From: an uncultured Lachnospiraceae bacterium
GTDB lineage: Bacteria; Bacillota; Clostridia; Lachnospirales; Lachnospiraceae
Direction: 5' to 3'
Assembly (NCBI GenBank): GCA_944381515.1
Contig: CALWLM010000091.1
Span: 1 to 37,624, forward strand
Length of the DNA: 37,624 nt
The notes under the pieces were generated by a model. That model was given only the letters and a program-made list of their open reading frames with translations. It searched no databases and was not told the origin of the DNA. Made by a program: the position numbers and the translations under genes. Shown piece by piece: positions 16,183 to 24,993 of the stretch; within the stretch, counting starts at the first letter, position 1; every line of letters begins with the position of its first letter.

Positions 16183-17604
16183 TTACTCTGCTTTTTTCTT
16201 GGGCGCAACAAAGTTGTAGATGATCGGCAGCAGGAAGAATACGATGCAGACGATCAGCAGAGGAGTGCCCTGAATCAGTCTGGAGATATAGCCCAGCACG
16301 ATACCAACGCCGCAGAAGTCGGCATCGGAGAAGGTGGTGGAAGCATATCCCAGATCACCCATGATCGGCATGGTGATAACCGGCAGGAAGGTGATCAGCA
16401 GGCCATGCAGGAAAGCGCCGATAACGCAGCCCTTCAGACCGCCGTGGGTGTTGGCAAATACGCCTGCGGTAGCGCCGCAGAAGAAGTGAGGCACCACGCC
16501 GGGCAGAATGATCGGCAGAGTATTGCCGAAAGTAGGATTGATGCCCAGCAGAATGAACATACCCACAATACCGCCTACGAAGGACACCAGGAAACCGATC
16601 AGAACCGCGTTGGGTGCATAAGGGAACACAACGGGGCAGTCGATAGCCGGCTTGGCGTTGGGAACCAGCTTGTCAGCGATACCCTTGAAGGCCGGAACGA
16701 TCTCAGCCAGGATCAGACGCACGCCGGACAGGATGATGTAGATGCCGCCTGCGAAGTTCATGCCGCAGACCAGAGCATACACGATCCAGTTGGTATAGCC
16801 GCCCAGAGCCGTGGAGGACAGAACGCCCTCACTTACAGCCGTAGCATAGTCCGGTCTGGTGGAAGCCACCGCGCAGACAATCACAAAGATAATCATCATG
16901 GTGATGGAAATGGCAACGGTGGTGTCTCTCATGAAGGACAGCCACTTGGGGAAGTTGATATCCTCCGTGCTCTTGCCCTTGCCCTCTTTCATGGCCTTGC
17001 CGCCCACCAGCTTGCCGATCTGAGCAGCAAACCAGTAGCCGATGGTGGAGAAATGACCAAAGCCCACATCGTCGGTGCCGGTCAGCTTCTTCATCGTAGG
17101 CTGAGCCATAGCAGGGAAGATTACCATTACCAGACCCAGGATCAGAGAGCCGCCCAGGATCAGCTGCCAGCCGGAGAGTCCGCCCACGGTCAGCACGATA
17201 GCGATCATGCAGGCCATGTACAGGGTATGATGGCCGGTCAGGAAGATGTAATTCATCCGGGAGAAACGGGCGATTACGATGTTGGCAACCATACCGAACA
17301 TCATGATCCAGGCCGTGTCAGATGCGTACTGCGTAAGAGCGGCGGTAACAATAGCCTCGTTATTGGGCACAACGCCATTTACGTTGAACGCATAGTTAAA
17401 GATTACACCAAAGTCATTCAGAGAGCCGCTCTGCAGGAAAGCAGAACCTGCGGACAGCACCAGAAAACCAACGATGGTTTTAATAGTTCCCTTTACAACG
17501 TCGGTAGCAGCCTTCTTCTGAAGGGCCAGACCCAGCAGAGCCATCAGGCCTACCAGGATAGCCGGCGTCGAAAGGATCTCTTGGATAATAAGTAATACTT
17601 GCAT
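16183..17604 (-). CDS. PTS IIC component, UlaA/SgaT (ascorbate) family
   Basis: A 473-residue polytopic permease of the PTS EIIC-GAT/UlaA family, which moves a sugar across the membrane during its phosphorylation. About 10-11 hydrophobic segments are visible. Family landmarks are VVKGTIKTIVGFLVLSAGS near the N-terminus, a LTGHH segment, GGIYIILSGVRLILAEIVPAFKGI and the AIDCPVVFPYAPNAVLIGF segment. The ATG has AGGAGG seven bases upstream. It is flanked by IIA and IIB as separate genes. Members also occur with galactitol/pentitol-like systems, and no ulaD/E/F-type catabolic genes are next door, so L-ascorbate is not assured as substrate. Confidence 0.92.
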   Translation of the reverse strand: MQVLLIIQEILSTPAILVGLMALLGLALQKKAATDVVKGTIKTIVGFLVLSAGSAFLQSGSLNDFGVIFNYAFNVNGVVPNNEAIVTAALTQYASDTAWIMMFGMVANIVIARFSRMNYIFLTGHHTLYMACMIAIVLTVGGLSGWQLILGGSLILGLVMVIFPAMAQPTMKKLTGTDDVGFGHFSTIGYWFAAQIGKLVGGKAMKEGKGKSTEDINFPKWLSFMRDTTVAISITMMIIFVIVCAVASTRPDYATAVSEGVLSSTALGGYTNWIVYALVCGMNFAGGIYIILSGVRLILAEIVPAFKGIADKLVPNAKPAIDCPVVFPYAPNAVLIGFLVSFVGGIVGMFILLGINPTFGNTLPIILPGVVPHFFCGATAGVFANTHGGLKGCVIGAFLHGLLITFLPVITMPIMGDLGYASTTFSDADFCGVGIVLGYISRLIQGTPLLIVCIVFFLLPIIYNFVAPKKKAE

Positions 17605-17646
17605 GACAACCTCCTTAATTTATAGAGTTGTAATGATTATTTATGC

Positions 17647-18108
17647 TTATTCTGCCTCGGCAGTATCAGCATCTGAGAAAATCTGATAGACCGTGTCCAC
17701 ATCGGTGCTGTTTACCAGCTGCTCGATCTTATCTGCATCCATGAAAAGCTCGGCCAGAGCCCGCATCACATCGATATGAGCCTCGCCGTCGGTAGCCGCC
17801 AGCGTCACCAGAAGTCTCGCCTTATGGCTGCCATCCTCGGCAAAGGCCACAGGCTCCTTTACAATGGTCACTGCCAGCTGTTTTTCCAGCACTCCCTGCT
17901 CCGGTCTGCCATGGATCAGCGCCACATCGTCCACCAGGACATAATAAGGCCCCAGCTCTTCCGTGTTGGCAATGATACCGTCAATATAACGGGACTCCAC
18001 ATAGCCGGTATCCACCAGTGGCTGTACGCTGACTCGAATGGCCTCGCGCCAGTCCGGGATGCTGTCGATGATTTGAATATTTTCTTTTTTCAACATATCC
18101 GCAATCAT
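17647..18108 (-). CDS. PTS IIA component (mannitol/fructose-type, UlaC-like)
   Basis: A 153-residue IIA protein that takes phosphate from HPr and gives it to IIB. The probable phospho-His is His66 in LIHGRPEQGV, with YVESRYIDGIIAN just before it, as usual in the PTS_EIIA_2 fold. It is the first structural gene after the PRD regulator and is followed by IIC 42 bases later. The upstream 172-base gap is AT-rich and may contain the operon promoter. Confidence 0.9.
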   Translation of the reverse strand: MIADMLKKENIQIIDSIPDWREAIRVSVQPLVDTGYVESRYIDGIIANTEELGPYYVLVDDVALIHGRPEQGVLEKQLAVTIVKEPVAFAEDGSHKARLLVTLAATDGEAHIDVMRALAELFMDADKIEQLVNSTDVDTVYQIFSDADTAEAE

Positions 18109-18195
18109 TTCCTTAATCCCCTTTTTATAAGTTTTATTTTTTTTTAATATTTATAAGATAATTTTAACACGAAGCCCGTTAAAGTCCAGACCAAT

Positions 18196-18217
18196 TTGTG
18201 CAATATGACTGTGCACC
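18196..18217. promoter_or_regulatory. possible regulator binding site upstream of the PTS genes
   Basis: GTGCA at 18198-18202 and TGCAC at 18212-18216 form an inverted repeat (centres 14 bp apart) and can also be read as two direct TTGTGCA/CTGTGCA half-sites. It lies about 90 bases before the IIA start in the gap after the PRD regulator gene. The proposed use by that regulator is inference. Confidence 0.35.
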
Positions 18218-18280
18218 TTTTTGTACTATCCTTTCAGGATTTTCTATATATCCGGACAGGCCGTCAAAGCCTCCGGCAGC

Positions 18281-20314
18281 CTAGTATTCTTTTAGTCTCT
18301 CCAGTATCTGGGCCGGACTGTCCTGATGCTGTAATTCATCAATCCGCGTCTGAACGGCAAAGATGCGCATCAGATCCCGGACAATCTCCAGATGACTCTC
18401 TTTGTCCACCGGGGCCAGCATAATAATAATCTTGGCCTTGCGATAGCGTGAAAACTGCACCGGCTTTCGAAATACGCCCATGGACACATCCAGACGGTTC
18501 ACCCCGCTTTCCGGACTGGCATGAGCCAAAACCAGCCAGGGGACAAAAAACATATAAGTACCCATGGTTTCCGTCACAGAAATCATGCGCTCCACATAGG
18601 AGGGCTCTATGCTGCCGGCCTGCAGCAGGGGAGACGCTACCAGCCCCAGCGCTTCTCTCCAGGACAGCTCGCCGTCCGTCAGACAGATCTTGTCCTGGGT
18701 CAGATACGTAAGCAGTCCTCTCCTTGCAGAAATCCCCGCCAAGGCCGCGCCGTCAGTTCTGCCGCCTTTTAAATAGTCCTCCAGCTTCTGCATCAATCCC
18801 GGCTGTTCCTCGCGGGGCACGTATTTTCCCACAATTTCCATGATACCGGCTGCGCTGACATCGGCCCGGCCGGCCTGAGCCATCCCCATCAGTTCGGCGC
18901 TGCGGCGAAGCACCGCTATTCTTTCTTTGTCAGTCATCATGGGATGGACCACCTCCACCGGCACGTCGCTGTGCACCGGAACCGTAGAAAGAACCAGATC
19001 GCAGACATCCTTTACATAAAATACATCCTGATGGGCAACCACCCCCACCACCCTGGCCTTGGGCAAAAGAGTGCCTATCTCCCAGCGCAGCATATGTCCC
19101 GTCGTCATCCCCTGGCAGCAGACAATCAGGATGCGCAGCTGTCTCTCCAGGGAAGAGGATCGTTTCAGGTACCCGGCAAAATTTAAGGCCATATAGGCGA
19201 CCTCGCTCTCCGGTATGGGAAGCGCCAGCTCGTCTTCCAGATATGCACAGGCCTTTTTGGTGCCCTCATACAGCTCCTCATCCCGGCGCACCAGTTCCTC
19301 AATCAGTATCGCCCCATCCATCAAAATTCCGTAGCGCAGGCGGTACCAGGAACTCTTCAGATGCATAAACAGAGCTCTCTCCACCTCCTCAGCGGAAGAA
19401 AAGGTTATCCCGGAAGCCTTTTCAAATTCTGCCGCCACCGAACGCGCCGCCGTATATAAATCGGCGTCCCGGCTTCCGGTGCCCATCTGAATCCGGTTGC
19501 CCAGAAGATGGAGAGACAGATAGATCTGTTCACTCTCTACCAGTTCGGGAAAATATTCTGCCACCGCCGCAAACTCCCGCGTATTGACCACATCTCGAAT
19601 TCTCACATCCCGCAGGTCCAGAATCTCCCGCCCCTGCTCCATCAAAGGCAGCAGCGCCGAAAGCGCCATCACCATCTCCTCCGGAAAGCTGGTATTTAAA
19701 CGGTCCTCCACCGCCCGCAGCTTTTCCATTTCCTCCTGCACCTTTTCTCTGCTCTGGAAACGCAGGACTCCGCTGGCATACAGCGAAATCATGGAGTACA
19801 TATAATGCAGACATACCGTTCTGACCCGCACTGCATCGCCCTCGATCCGATACCCCTTTTTCGTCTCATAGACCAGCTTCAGATCATATCTGGCAAGCTG
19901 CGCGGAAGCTACCTTCAAATCGTTGAAAATCGTATTGCGGCTCACCTGGCAGTAATGCATCAGATCCTCAATGCGAATCACCTCCAGAGACAGCCCGATC
20001 AGACAGATAATTCCCCTGGCTCTCTCCCCAGGCGAAAACACATAGCCGCCCAACTCCTCCGGCCTGTCGGTCAGAGAAGCTATTCCGTTATTCTGCGCCG
20101 CCGTCAGACATATACCCTTTCCCCGTTCCACCTCGATTGGAACAATACCGTGATATTCCAGCCATTCGTTTATTTTGCACAGATCGTAATATATGCTGCG
20201 GCGGGATACCATCTTTGCCTTGGCAATCTCATCCACCGTCAGATGACGGCCAGCCGCAGTCAGCAGCTGCAGGATCTCCTTGCACCTGGCATTCAGATAA
20301 ACCGCTGTTTTCAT
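18281..20314 (-). CDS. PRD-containing transcriptional regulator with PTS EIIB and EIIA domains (BglG/MtlR/LicR type)
   Basis: A 677-residue regulator controlled by PTS phosphorylation. Domains in order: a winged-helix HTH at about 5-60 (AAGRHLTVDEIAKAKMVSRRSIYYDL), a second HTH around 110-150 (YCQVSRNTIFNDLKVASAQL), two PTS regulation domains (about 180-390, with IYLSLHLLGNRI), a GatB-type EIIB-like domain with Cys399-Cys400 (LIVCCQGMTTG), and a C-terminal EIIA domain with candidate phospho-His598 (LAHASPESGV). The frame is open 76 codons upstream, but ATG 20314 has GGAGG and overlaps the NUDIX stop as ATGA, and homology begins there. It almost certainly activates the adjacent UlaA-type PTS and transketolase genes. 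Confidence 0.93.
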   Translation of the reverse strand: MKTAVYLNARCKEILQLLTAAGRHLTVDEIAKAKMVSRRSIYYDLCKINEWLEYHGIVPIEVERGKGICLTAAQNNGIASLTDRPEELGGYVFSPGERARGIICLIGLSLEVIRIEDLMHYCQVSRNTIFNDLKVASAQLARYDLKLVYETKKGYRIEGDAVRVRTVCLHYMYSMISLYASGVLRFQSREKVQEEMEKLRAVEDRLNTSFPEEMVMALSALLPLMEQGREILDLRDVRIRDVVNTREFAAVAEYFPELVESEQIYLSLHLLGNRIQMGTGSRDADLYTAARSVAAEFEKASGITFSSAEEVERALFMHLKSSWYRLRYGILMDGAILIEELVRRDEELYEGTKKACAYLEDELALPIPESEVAYMALNFAGYLKRSSSLERQLRILIVCCQGMTTGHMLRWEIGTLLPKARVVGVVAHQDVFYVKDVCDLVLSTVPVHSDVPVEVVHPMMTDKERIAVLRRSAELMGMAQAGRADVSAAGIMEIVGKYVPREEQPGLMQKLEDYLKGGRTDGAALAGISARRGLLTYLTQDKICLTDGELSWREALGLVASPLLQAGSIEPSYVERMISVTETMGTYMFFVPWLVLAHASPESGVNRLDVSMGVFRKPVQFSRYRKAKIIIMLAPVDKESHLEIVRDLMRIFAVQTRIDELQHQDSPAQILERLKEY

Positions 20315-20886
20315 ACCCTTCCTCCAATAATAGCCTGTCCGGCCCGTATCAGTTTTTCGTACACCGGCACCATATCCGGCTCGGATACCATATCCCGGAG
20401 CCGCTCCACCGGTATCCAGCCCACCTGACTGTTTTCGTCCTCCTTGACATGCAGCTTTTCCGTCTCCGGCGCCAGGAGCAGATAGCTGAAATTCAGATGC
20501 TGGTGCGCGCTCACATATCTGCCCCTCTTTACATGTCCCCACACCGGCAGCACATCCACTGCAGCCAGCTCCCGGGAAAGAGGAGCAAGCGTCTGGATAC
20601 CCGTCTCCTCCCTTGCCTCCCTGAGAGCCACTGCCAGCATGTCCTGCTCCCCATCGGCATGACCTCCTGTCCAGGACCAGGAGCGGTAAATATTATGGTA
20701 CGCCATCAGCACTTTATCCCCCGTCTCATTAAAAATCATGGAAGAAGCAGTCATATGGGCAAAAATATTCTCCCGCGTCAGAATCGTGTCGGGGAATATA
20801 CGAATATAAATCTCAATCGCCTCTTTATCCGCCGCCTCCTGTTCATTTTTGGGCCGATAACGCTCCAGTTCCTCCCTGTAATCCAT
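20311..20886 (-). CDS. NUDIX hydrolase
   Basis: A 191-residue NUDIX hydrolase, cleaving a nucleoside diphosphate linked to another group. The Nudix box is GHADGEQDMLAVAL followed by REAREETGI; the metal-binding REXXEE core is intact, while the isolated Glu of the consensus is Gln here (neighbouring Glu one residue earlier). The N-terminal extension (ERYRPKNEQEAADKEAI, FAHMTASSMIFNE) is like that of IPP-isomerase-type relatives. Its stop overlaps the PRD regulator start (ATGA). No substrate can be deduced, and a role in the sugar operon is unproven. Confidence 0.88.
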   Translation of the reverse strand: MDYREELERYRPKNEQEAADKEAIEIYIRIFPDTILTRENIFAHMTASSMIFNETGDKVLMAYHNIYRSWSWTGGHADGEQDMLAVALREAREETGIQTLAPLSRELAAVDVLPVWGHVKRGRYVSAHQHLNFSYLLLAPETEKLHVKEDENSQVGWIPVERLRDMVSEPDMVPVYEKLIRAGQAIIGGRV

Positions 20887-20916
20887 AATTTATCTTCCCC
20901 TTTCTCTGGACAAAAT

Positions 20917-20952
20917 ACCGCCAGACGGGAAATCGGCTCTCCCGCTGGCGGT
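20917..20952 (-). terminator. terminator after manA
   Basis: ACCGCCAG (20917-20924) pairs perfectly with CTGGCGGT (20945-20952), extended inside by a GGGA/TCCC pairing. The minus-strand tail is ATTTTGT; on the plus strand a T5 run follows three bases later. It separates manA from the NUDIX-PRD-PTS operon. Confidence 0.75.
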
Positions 20953-20996
20953 CACTTTTTCAGTCTTCTCTGTGATACTGTTCTGTTGTCAGTCTT

Positions 20997-21938
20997 TTAT
21001 ATTTTTCCGGGCCTGGCAATCATCAGCTCCATCTCTCCCCGCAGCTCATAATCTCCATAACCCCAGGGGATCAGGAAAAAGTCCCCTTTCTTTACGGCAG
21101 TTTTGCCCACGGCGCCCTCTCCGTCCAGCACGCCAACCATCTCATAAAGCGCAGGCGTCCGGCGGCTGGCAGTTCCGTGCAGCGTCAGATGCTCCACCCC
21201 ATAATAGGCGCATTCCACCAGCTTTTCCAGACGGTAATCCTCCGTCTCTTCCACTTCCCGCAGGCTGTCCTTAACAGAAGAAGGACAGGTAATCACATCC
21301 AGGCTCTGTTTCAGATGCAGCGGACGGGGCTTGCCATCCTGCAGCCGTCCATAATCATAGACCCGGTAGGTCACATCGCTGCTCTGCTGAGTTTCAATGA
21401 GCAGCGTTCCGCCCTTGATTGCATGAATGGTGCCCGGCTCAATCTGGAAAAAGTCGCCTCGGTGAATCGGGTGCGTCCGCAGAAGCTCCTTCCAGCGTCC
21501 CTCATCGATCATCTGCTTTAACTCTTCCTTGCAAGAAGCGTTATGTCCGATAATAATCTCCGTCCCCGGTTCACAGTCCAAAATATACCAGCATTCCGTT
21601 TTGCCCAGAGAACCATTCTCATGCTCTCTGGCATAAACGTCGTCCGGATGAACCTGAATACTCAAATCCTGTCTGGCATCGATGAGCTTGATCAGAATCG
21701 GAAACTGATCGCCCTCCTCGCCGCCAAAGAGTTCTCTGTGCTCCTTCCACAGCTGTCCCAGGGTGCAGCCGTCCCACAGACCGCCGCGAATCCGGCAGTC
21801 GCCATTTTTATGTCCGCTGACCGCCCAGCATTCTCCGGTGTGATCACCAGGGATATCATAGCCAAAACGGGTGTGCAGCGCATCTCCGCCCCAGATCACC
21901 TCTTTAAAAACTGGCTCCAAAAAGATAAGTTCCGCCAT
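20997..21938 (-). CDS. manA: mannose-6-phosphate isomerase, class I
   Basis: A zinc enzyme that interconverts mannose-6-phosphate and fructose-6-phosphate. The 313 residues match the short Firmicute form. Visible metal-site motifs are IQVHPDDVYA (Gln and His), KTECWYIL (Glu) and PGTIHAIKGG (His); the cupin strands EPVFKEVIWGG and FFLIPWGYGDY are typical. An upstream extension of eight codons is in frame, but AGGAG five bases before ATG 21938 and the homology favour that start. It follows prfC by 32 bases and ends at a strong terminator. Confidence 0.95.
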   Translation of the reverse strand: MAELIFLEPVFKEVIWGGDALHTRFGYDIPGDHTGECWAVSGHKNGDCRIRGGLWDGCTLGQLWKEHRELFGGEEGDQFPILIKLIDARQDLSIQVHPDDVYAREHENGSLGKTECWYILDCEPGTEIIIGHNASCKEELKQMIDEGRWKELLRTHPIHRGDFFQIEPGTIHAIKGGTLLIETQQSSDVTYRVYDYGRLQDGKPRPLHLKQSLDVITCPSSVKDSLREVEETEDYRLEKLVECAYYGVEHLTLHGTASRRTPALYEMVGVLDGEGAVGKTAVKKGDFFLIPWGYGDYELRGEMELMIARPGKI

Positions 21939-21970
21939 AGTCTCTCCTCGCTCCTTTTGCATTGTCCTTT

Positions 21971-23569
21971 TTATTCTCTTCCAAACTCGGAAAGCTTAAG
22001 CCCCGGGTTTCGTTCCAGCACCATGCCCACGCTCCAGCTGTTGACGAATAAAAGCAGCGGATTGTCCTTCAAATCCTTGATTCTCTTCATATCGGAAGTG
22101 CCCTGAATCTTGTTCACATCGATCTCGTCCTTATTCTCAATCCAGCGAATATACTCATAGGGCAGATTCTCCAGCTTCACTTCCACATTATACTCGTTTT
22201 TCAGACGATACAAAAGCACATCGAACTGCAGCACGCCTACCACGCCGACAATGATCTCTTCCATACCGGTATTAAATTCCTGGAAGATCTGAATTGCGCC
22301 CTCCTGGGCAATCTGGCTGATTCCCTTGACAAACTGCTTGCGCTTCATGGTGTCTATCTGCCGCACTCTGGCAAAATGCTCCGGCGCAAAGGTCGGGATT
22401 CCCTCAAAGCAGAATTTCTCACTGCCGGTACATAAGGTATCTCCAATCGAAAAAATACCCGGGTCGAAGACGCCGATAATATCTCCGGCATAGGCCTCTT
22501 CCACAATTTTACGGTCCTGGGCCATCATCTGCTGAGGCTGGCTCAGACGAATCTTTTTGCCGCCCTGTACGTGCGTAACCTCCATTCCCGCCTCGAACTT
22601 GCCGGAGGTAATGCGCATAAACGCAATGCGGTCCCGGTGGGCCTTGTTCATATTGGCCTGAATCTTAAATACAAAGGCCGAAAAATCGGACCGAAAAGGA
22701 TCAATCGGACCAATATCCGATTTGCGGGGCAAAGGCGAGGTCGTCATCGCGAGGAAATGTTTCAGGAAGGTTTCCACGCCGAAGTTGGTCAGGGCAGAAC
22801 CAAAGAATACCGGCGAAATATGTCCGGCTCTCACCTCTTCCATATCGAAGGTCTCTCCTGCGCCGTCCAGAAGCTCGATCTCCTCATGCAGCTGATCATA
22901 ATAGTCCTGCCCCACCAGGCGCAGAGCCTCCTCGCTGTCTGCGGGCACCTCCCGGGACGCAATCTCCTTTTGTCCGTTCATAGCCGCCGTAAAGGTGGTA
23001 ATGGTCTGGGTATCCCGGTTGTAAACGCCTTTAAAATTCTTGCCGCAGCCAATGGGCCAGTTGATCGGGCAGGTGGTGATCCCCAGCACATTCTCGATGT
23101 CATCCATCAGTTCAAAGGGATCGTTGGCCTCCCGGTCCATCTTATTGATAAAGGTAAAGATGGGAATCCCTCTCATGACGCAGACCTTAAACAGCTTGAT
23201 GGTCTGCGCCTCCACACCCTTGGAGGCATCGATCACCATCACCGCAGAATCCGCCGCCATCAGCGTACGGTAGGTGTCCTCCGAGAAATCCTGGTGTCCC
23301 GGCGTATCCAATATATTGATGCAGTAGCCTCCATAATTAAACTGCATGACCGATGAAGTGACGGAAATACCTCTCTCCTTCTCGATCTCCATCCAGTCCG
23401 ACACGGCATGTCGGGCCGCCTTGCGCCCTTTGACTGATCCGGCCAGATTAATGGCCCCTCCATAAAGAAGGAACTTCTCTGTCAATGTGGTCTTGCCCGC
23501 ATCCGGGTGAGATATGATGGCAAAGGTCCTTCTCTTCTTTATTTCTTCCGTAAGCGTATTGCCTGGCAA
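21971..23569 (-). CDS. prfC: peptide chain release factor 3
   Basis: RF3 is a translational GTPase that recycles RF1/RF2 after peptide release. The 532 residues include the G1 motif SHPDAGKTTL, the G2 region RGISVTSSVMQF, G3 DTPGHQDFSEDTYR, G4 NKMD, and the RF3-type C-terminal domains (SIGDTLCTG, GVLQFDVLLYRLKNEYNV, LFVNSWSVGMVLERNPGL). The start is TTG at 23569 with AGGAGG nine bases upstream. A TTGTAT-17-TACATT promoter lies just before it, so it can be expressed apart from coaBC. Confidence 0.96.
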   Translation of the reverse strand: MPGNTLTEEIKKRRTFAIISHPDAGKTTLTEKFLLYGGAINLAGSVKGRKAARHAVSDWMEIEKERGISVTSSVMQFNYGGYCINILDTPGHQDFSEDTYRTLMAADSAVMVIDASKGVEAQTIKLFKVCVMRGIPIFTFINKMDREANDPFELMDDIENVLGITTCPINWPIGCGKNFKGVYNRDTQTITTFTAAMNGQKEIASREVPADSEEALRLVGQDYYDQLHEEIELLDGAGETFDMEEVRAGHISPVFFGSALTNFGVETFLKHFLAMTTSPLPRKSDIGPIDPFRSDFSAFVFKIQANMNKAHRDRIAFMRITSGKFEAGMEVTHVQGGKKIRLSQPQQMMAQDRKIVEEAYAGDIIGVFDPGIFSIGDTLCTGSEKFCFEGIPTFAPEHFARVRQIDTMKRKQFVKGISQIAQEGAIQIFQEFNTGMEEIIVGVVGVLQFDVLLYRLKNEYNVEVKLENLPYEYIRWIENKDEIDVNKIQGTSDMKRIKDLKDNPLLLFVNSWSVGMVLERNPGLKLSEFGRE

Positions 23570-23605
23570 AGCTGTCTTCCTCCTAATCCGAATTTCACCT
23601 GTAAA

Positions 23606-23634
23606 AATGTATCACATTTGGCCTGCAAATACAA
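23606..23634 (-). promoter_or_regulatory. promoter for prfC-manA
   Basis: On the minus strand TTGTAT (23634-23629) and TACATT (23611-23606) are separated by 17 bp in the 67-base gap between coaBC and prfC. Confidence 0.55.
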
Positions 23635-23636
23635 GC

Positions 23637-24836
23637 TCATTCCTGAGATACAAGCCGTATCATCCGGTCCAGAATGGCGTTCGCCGCCTCTTCCTTCTTC
23701 ATCAGAGGCAATTCTTCGGTCTCGTTTCTCGTAATCAGCGTAAGCCGGTTGGTCTCCGTGCCGAAACCGGCCCCCTCCTCCCGAAGGCTGTTGGCTGCGA
23801 TCATATCAACATTCTTGCGGATAAGCTTTTCCTGAGAATGGGCAAGCAAATCCTCCGTCTCCATGGAAAAACCGCAGATCACCTGCCCCGGACGGCGGCT
23901 CTGTCCCAATGCGGCCAAAATATCCTTGGTCCGGGTCAGAGAAAGCAGGGCGGGCCCGCCTCCCTTCTTGATCTTCTCCTGAGCCGTCTCCTCGGGACGG
24001 TAATCCGCCACCGCCGCTGTCATAATAATAAAATCTGCCTCTGCCGCCCGTTCCATCACCGCCTCATACATTTCTTCAGCCGATACTACGGGCACTGTCT
24101 CCACAAAATAGGGCGGCTTTAAAGCCGTTGGTCCGCTTACAAGCGTCACCTGCGCCCCGCGGCGCATGGCAGCCACGGCTGCTCCATAGCCCATTCTGCC
24201 GGTGGAATGATTGGTGATAAAACGCACCGGATCAATGGCCTCCCGGGTAGGTCCGGCCGTCACCAGCACCTTTTTGCCTGCCAGATCCTTTGGTGCCGCC
24301 AGCTGGCGAAGCGCCGCCGCAATCAGCAGATCCTCGTCGGGCATCCGGCCGTCGCCCTCGTCCCCGTTGGCCAACATTCCGTGACCGGGCGTAATGATCT
24401 CATATCCATACCCGGCCAGACGGCGCAGATTGTCCTGCACAATGGGATTATGATACATATTGTGGTTCATGGCCGGCGCAATGATCTTATGACAGGTGCA
24501 GGCCATAATCGTGGTAGTCAGCATATCATCAGCGATGCCGGCGGCGATCTTTCCGATCACGTTGGCCGAAGCCGGCGCAAGGAGCACCAGATCCGCTCTC
24601 TTGGCCAGAGCCACGTGCTCCACACTGAATTCAAAATTCCGGTCGAAGGTATCGATCAGACACTTGGTTCCCGTCAGCGACTCAAAGGTGATGGGATTGA
24701 TGAAATAAGTGGCGTTTTTCGTCATCAAAACCTGCACATCGGCCCCCAGCTTCTTTAAACTGCGCGCCAGTCCGGCGCTTTTGTAGGCCGCAATACTGCC
24801 GCTGACTGCTAAGACAACGGTTTTTCCTTTTAACAT
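23637..24836 (-). CDS. coaBC: bifunctional phosphopantothenoylcysteine decarboxylase / phosphopantothenate-cysteine ligase
   Basis: This 399-residue fusion performs two successive steps of coenzyme A synthesis. The N-terminal CoaC flavoprotein domain shows VVLAVSGSIAAYKSAGLAR, the active-site His of SVEHVALAK, and PAMNHNMYHNPIVQDNL. The C-terminal CoaB domain starts at about residue 188 with VLVTAGPTREAIDPVRFITN and HSTGRMG, continues with MTAAVADYRPE and ends with KKEEAANAILDRMI. It is divergent from coaX, whose product supplies the phosphopantothenate that CoaB uses, so the 157-base divergent region controls two ends of one pathway. Confidence 0.96.
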   Translation of the reverse strand: MLKGKTVVLAVSGSIAAYKSAGLARSLKKLGADVQVLMTKNATYFINPITFESLTGTKCLIDTFDRNFEFSVEHVALAKRADLVLLAPASANVIGKIAAGIADDMLTTTIMACTCHKIIAPAMNHNMYHNPIVQDNLRRLAGYGYEIITPGHGMLANGDEGDGRMPDEDLLIAAALRQLAAPKDLAGKKVLVTAGPTREAIDPVRFITNHSTGRMGYGAAVAAMRRGAQVTLVSGPTALKPPYFVETVPVVSAEEMYEAVMERAAEADFIIMTAAVADYRPEETAQEKIKKGGGPALLSLTRTKDILAALGQSRRPGQVICGFSMETEDLLAHSQEKLIRKNVDMIAANSLREEGAGFGTETNRLTLITRNETEELPLMKKEEAANAILDRMIRLVSQE

Positions 24837-24918
24837 AATTTCCCTCCATCTGCAAATCCTATTGCAGTTTTAATTGTGATATTTCTGTGACATTGTTTCC
24901 CCTGGGGTGTTTTTTGGA

Positions 24919-24947
24919 TTGTACTTCCGAAAATAGTATGTTATAAT
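24919..24947 (+). promoter_or_regulatory. strong sigma-A promoter for coaX
   Basis: TTGTAC at 24919-24924, 17-bp spacer, TATAAT at 24942-24947, 47 bases before the coaX ATG. Confidence 0.8.
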
Positions 24948-24993
24948 CGCTGAGAAATCACGACCGGAATCCCGGGGAAAGGAATGAAATTTC

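Noticed and set aside
16405-17595. 396-codon plus-strand open frame rich in His, Gln and Asp
   Set aside because: Antisense shadow of the PTS IIC gene; composition is that of a reverse-read membrane protein.
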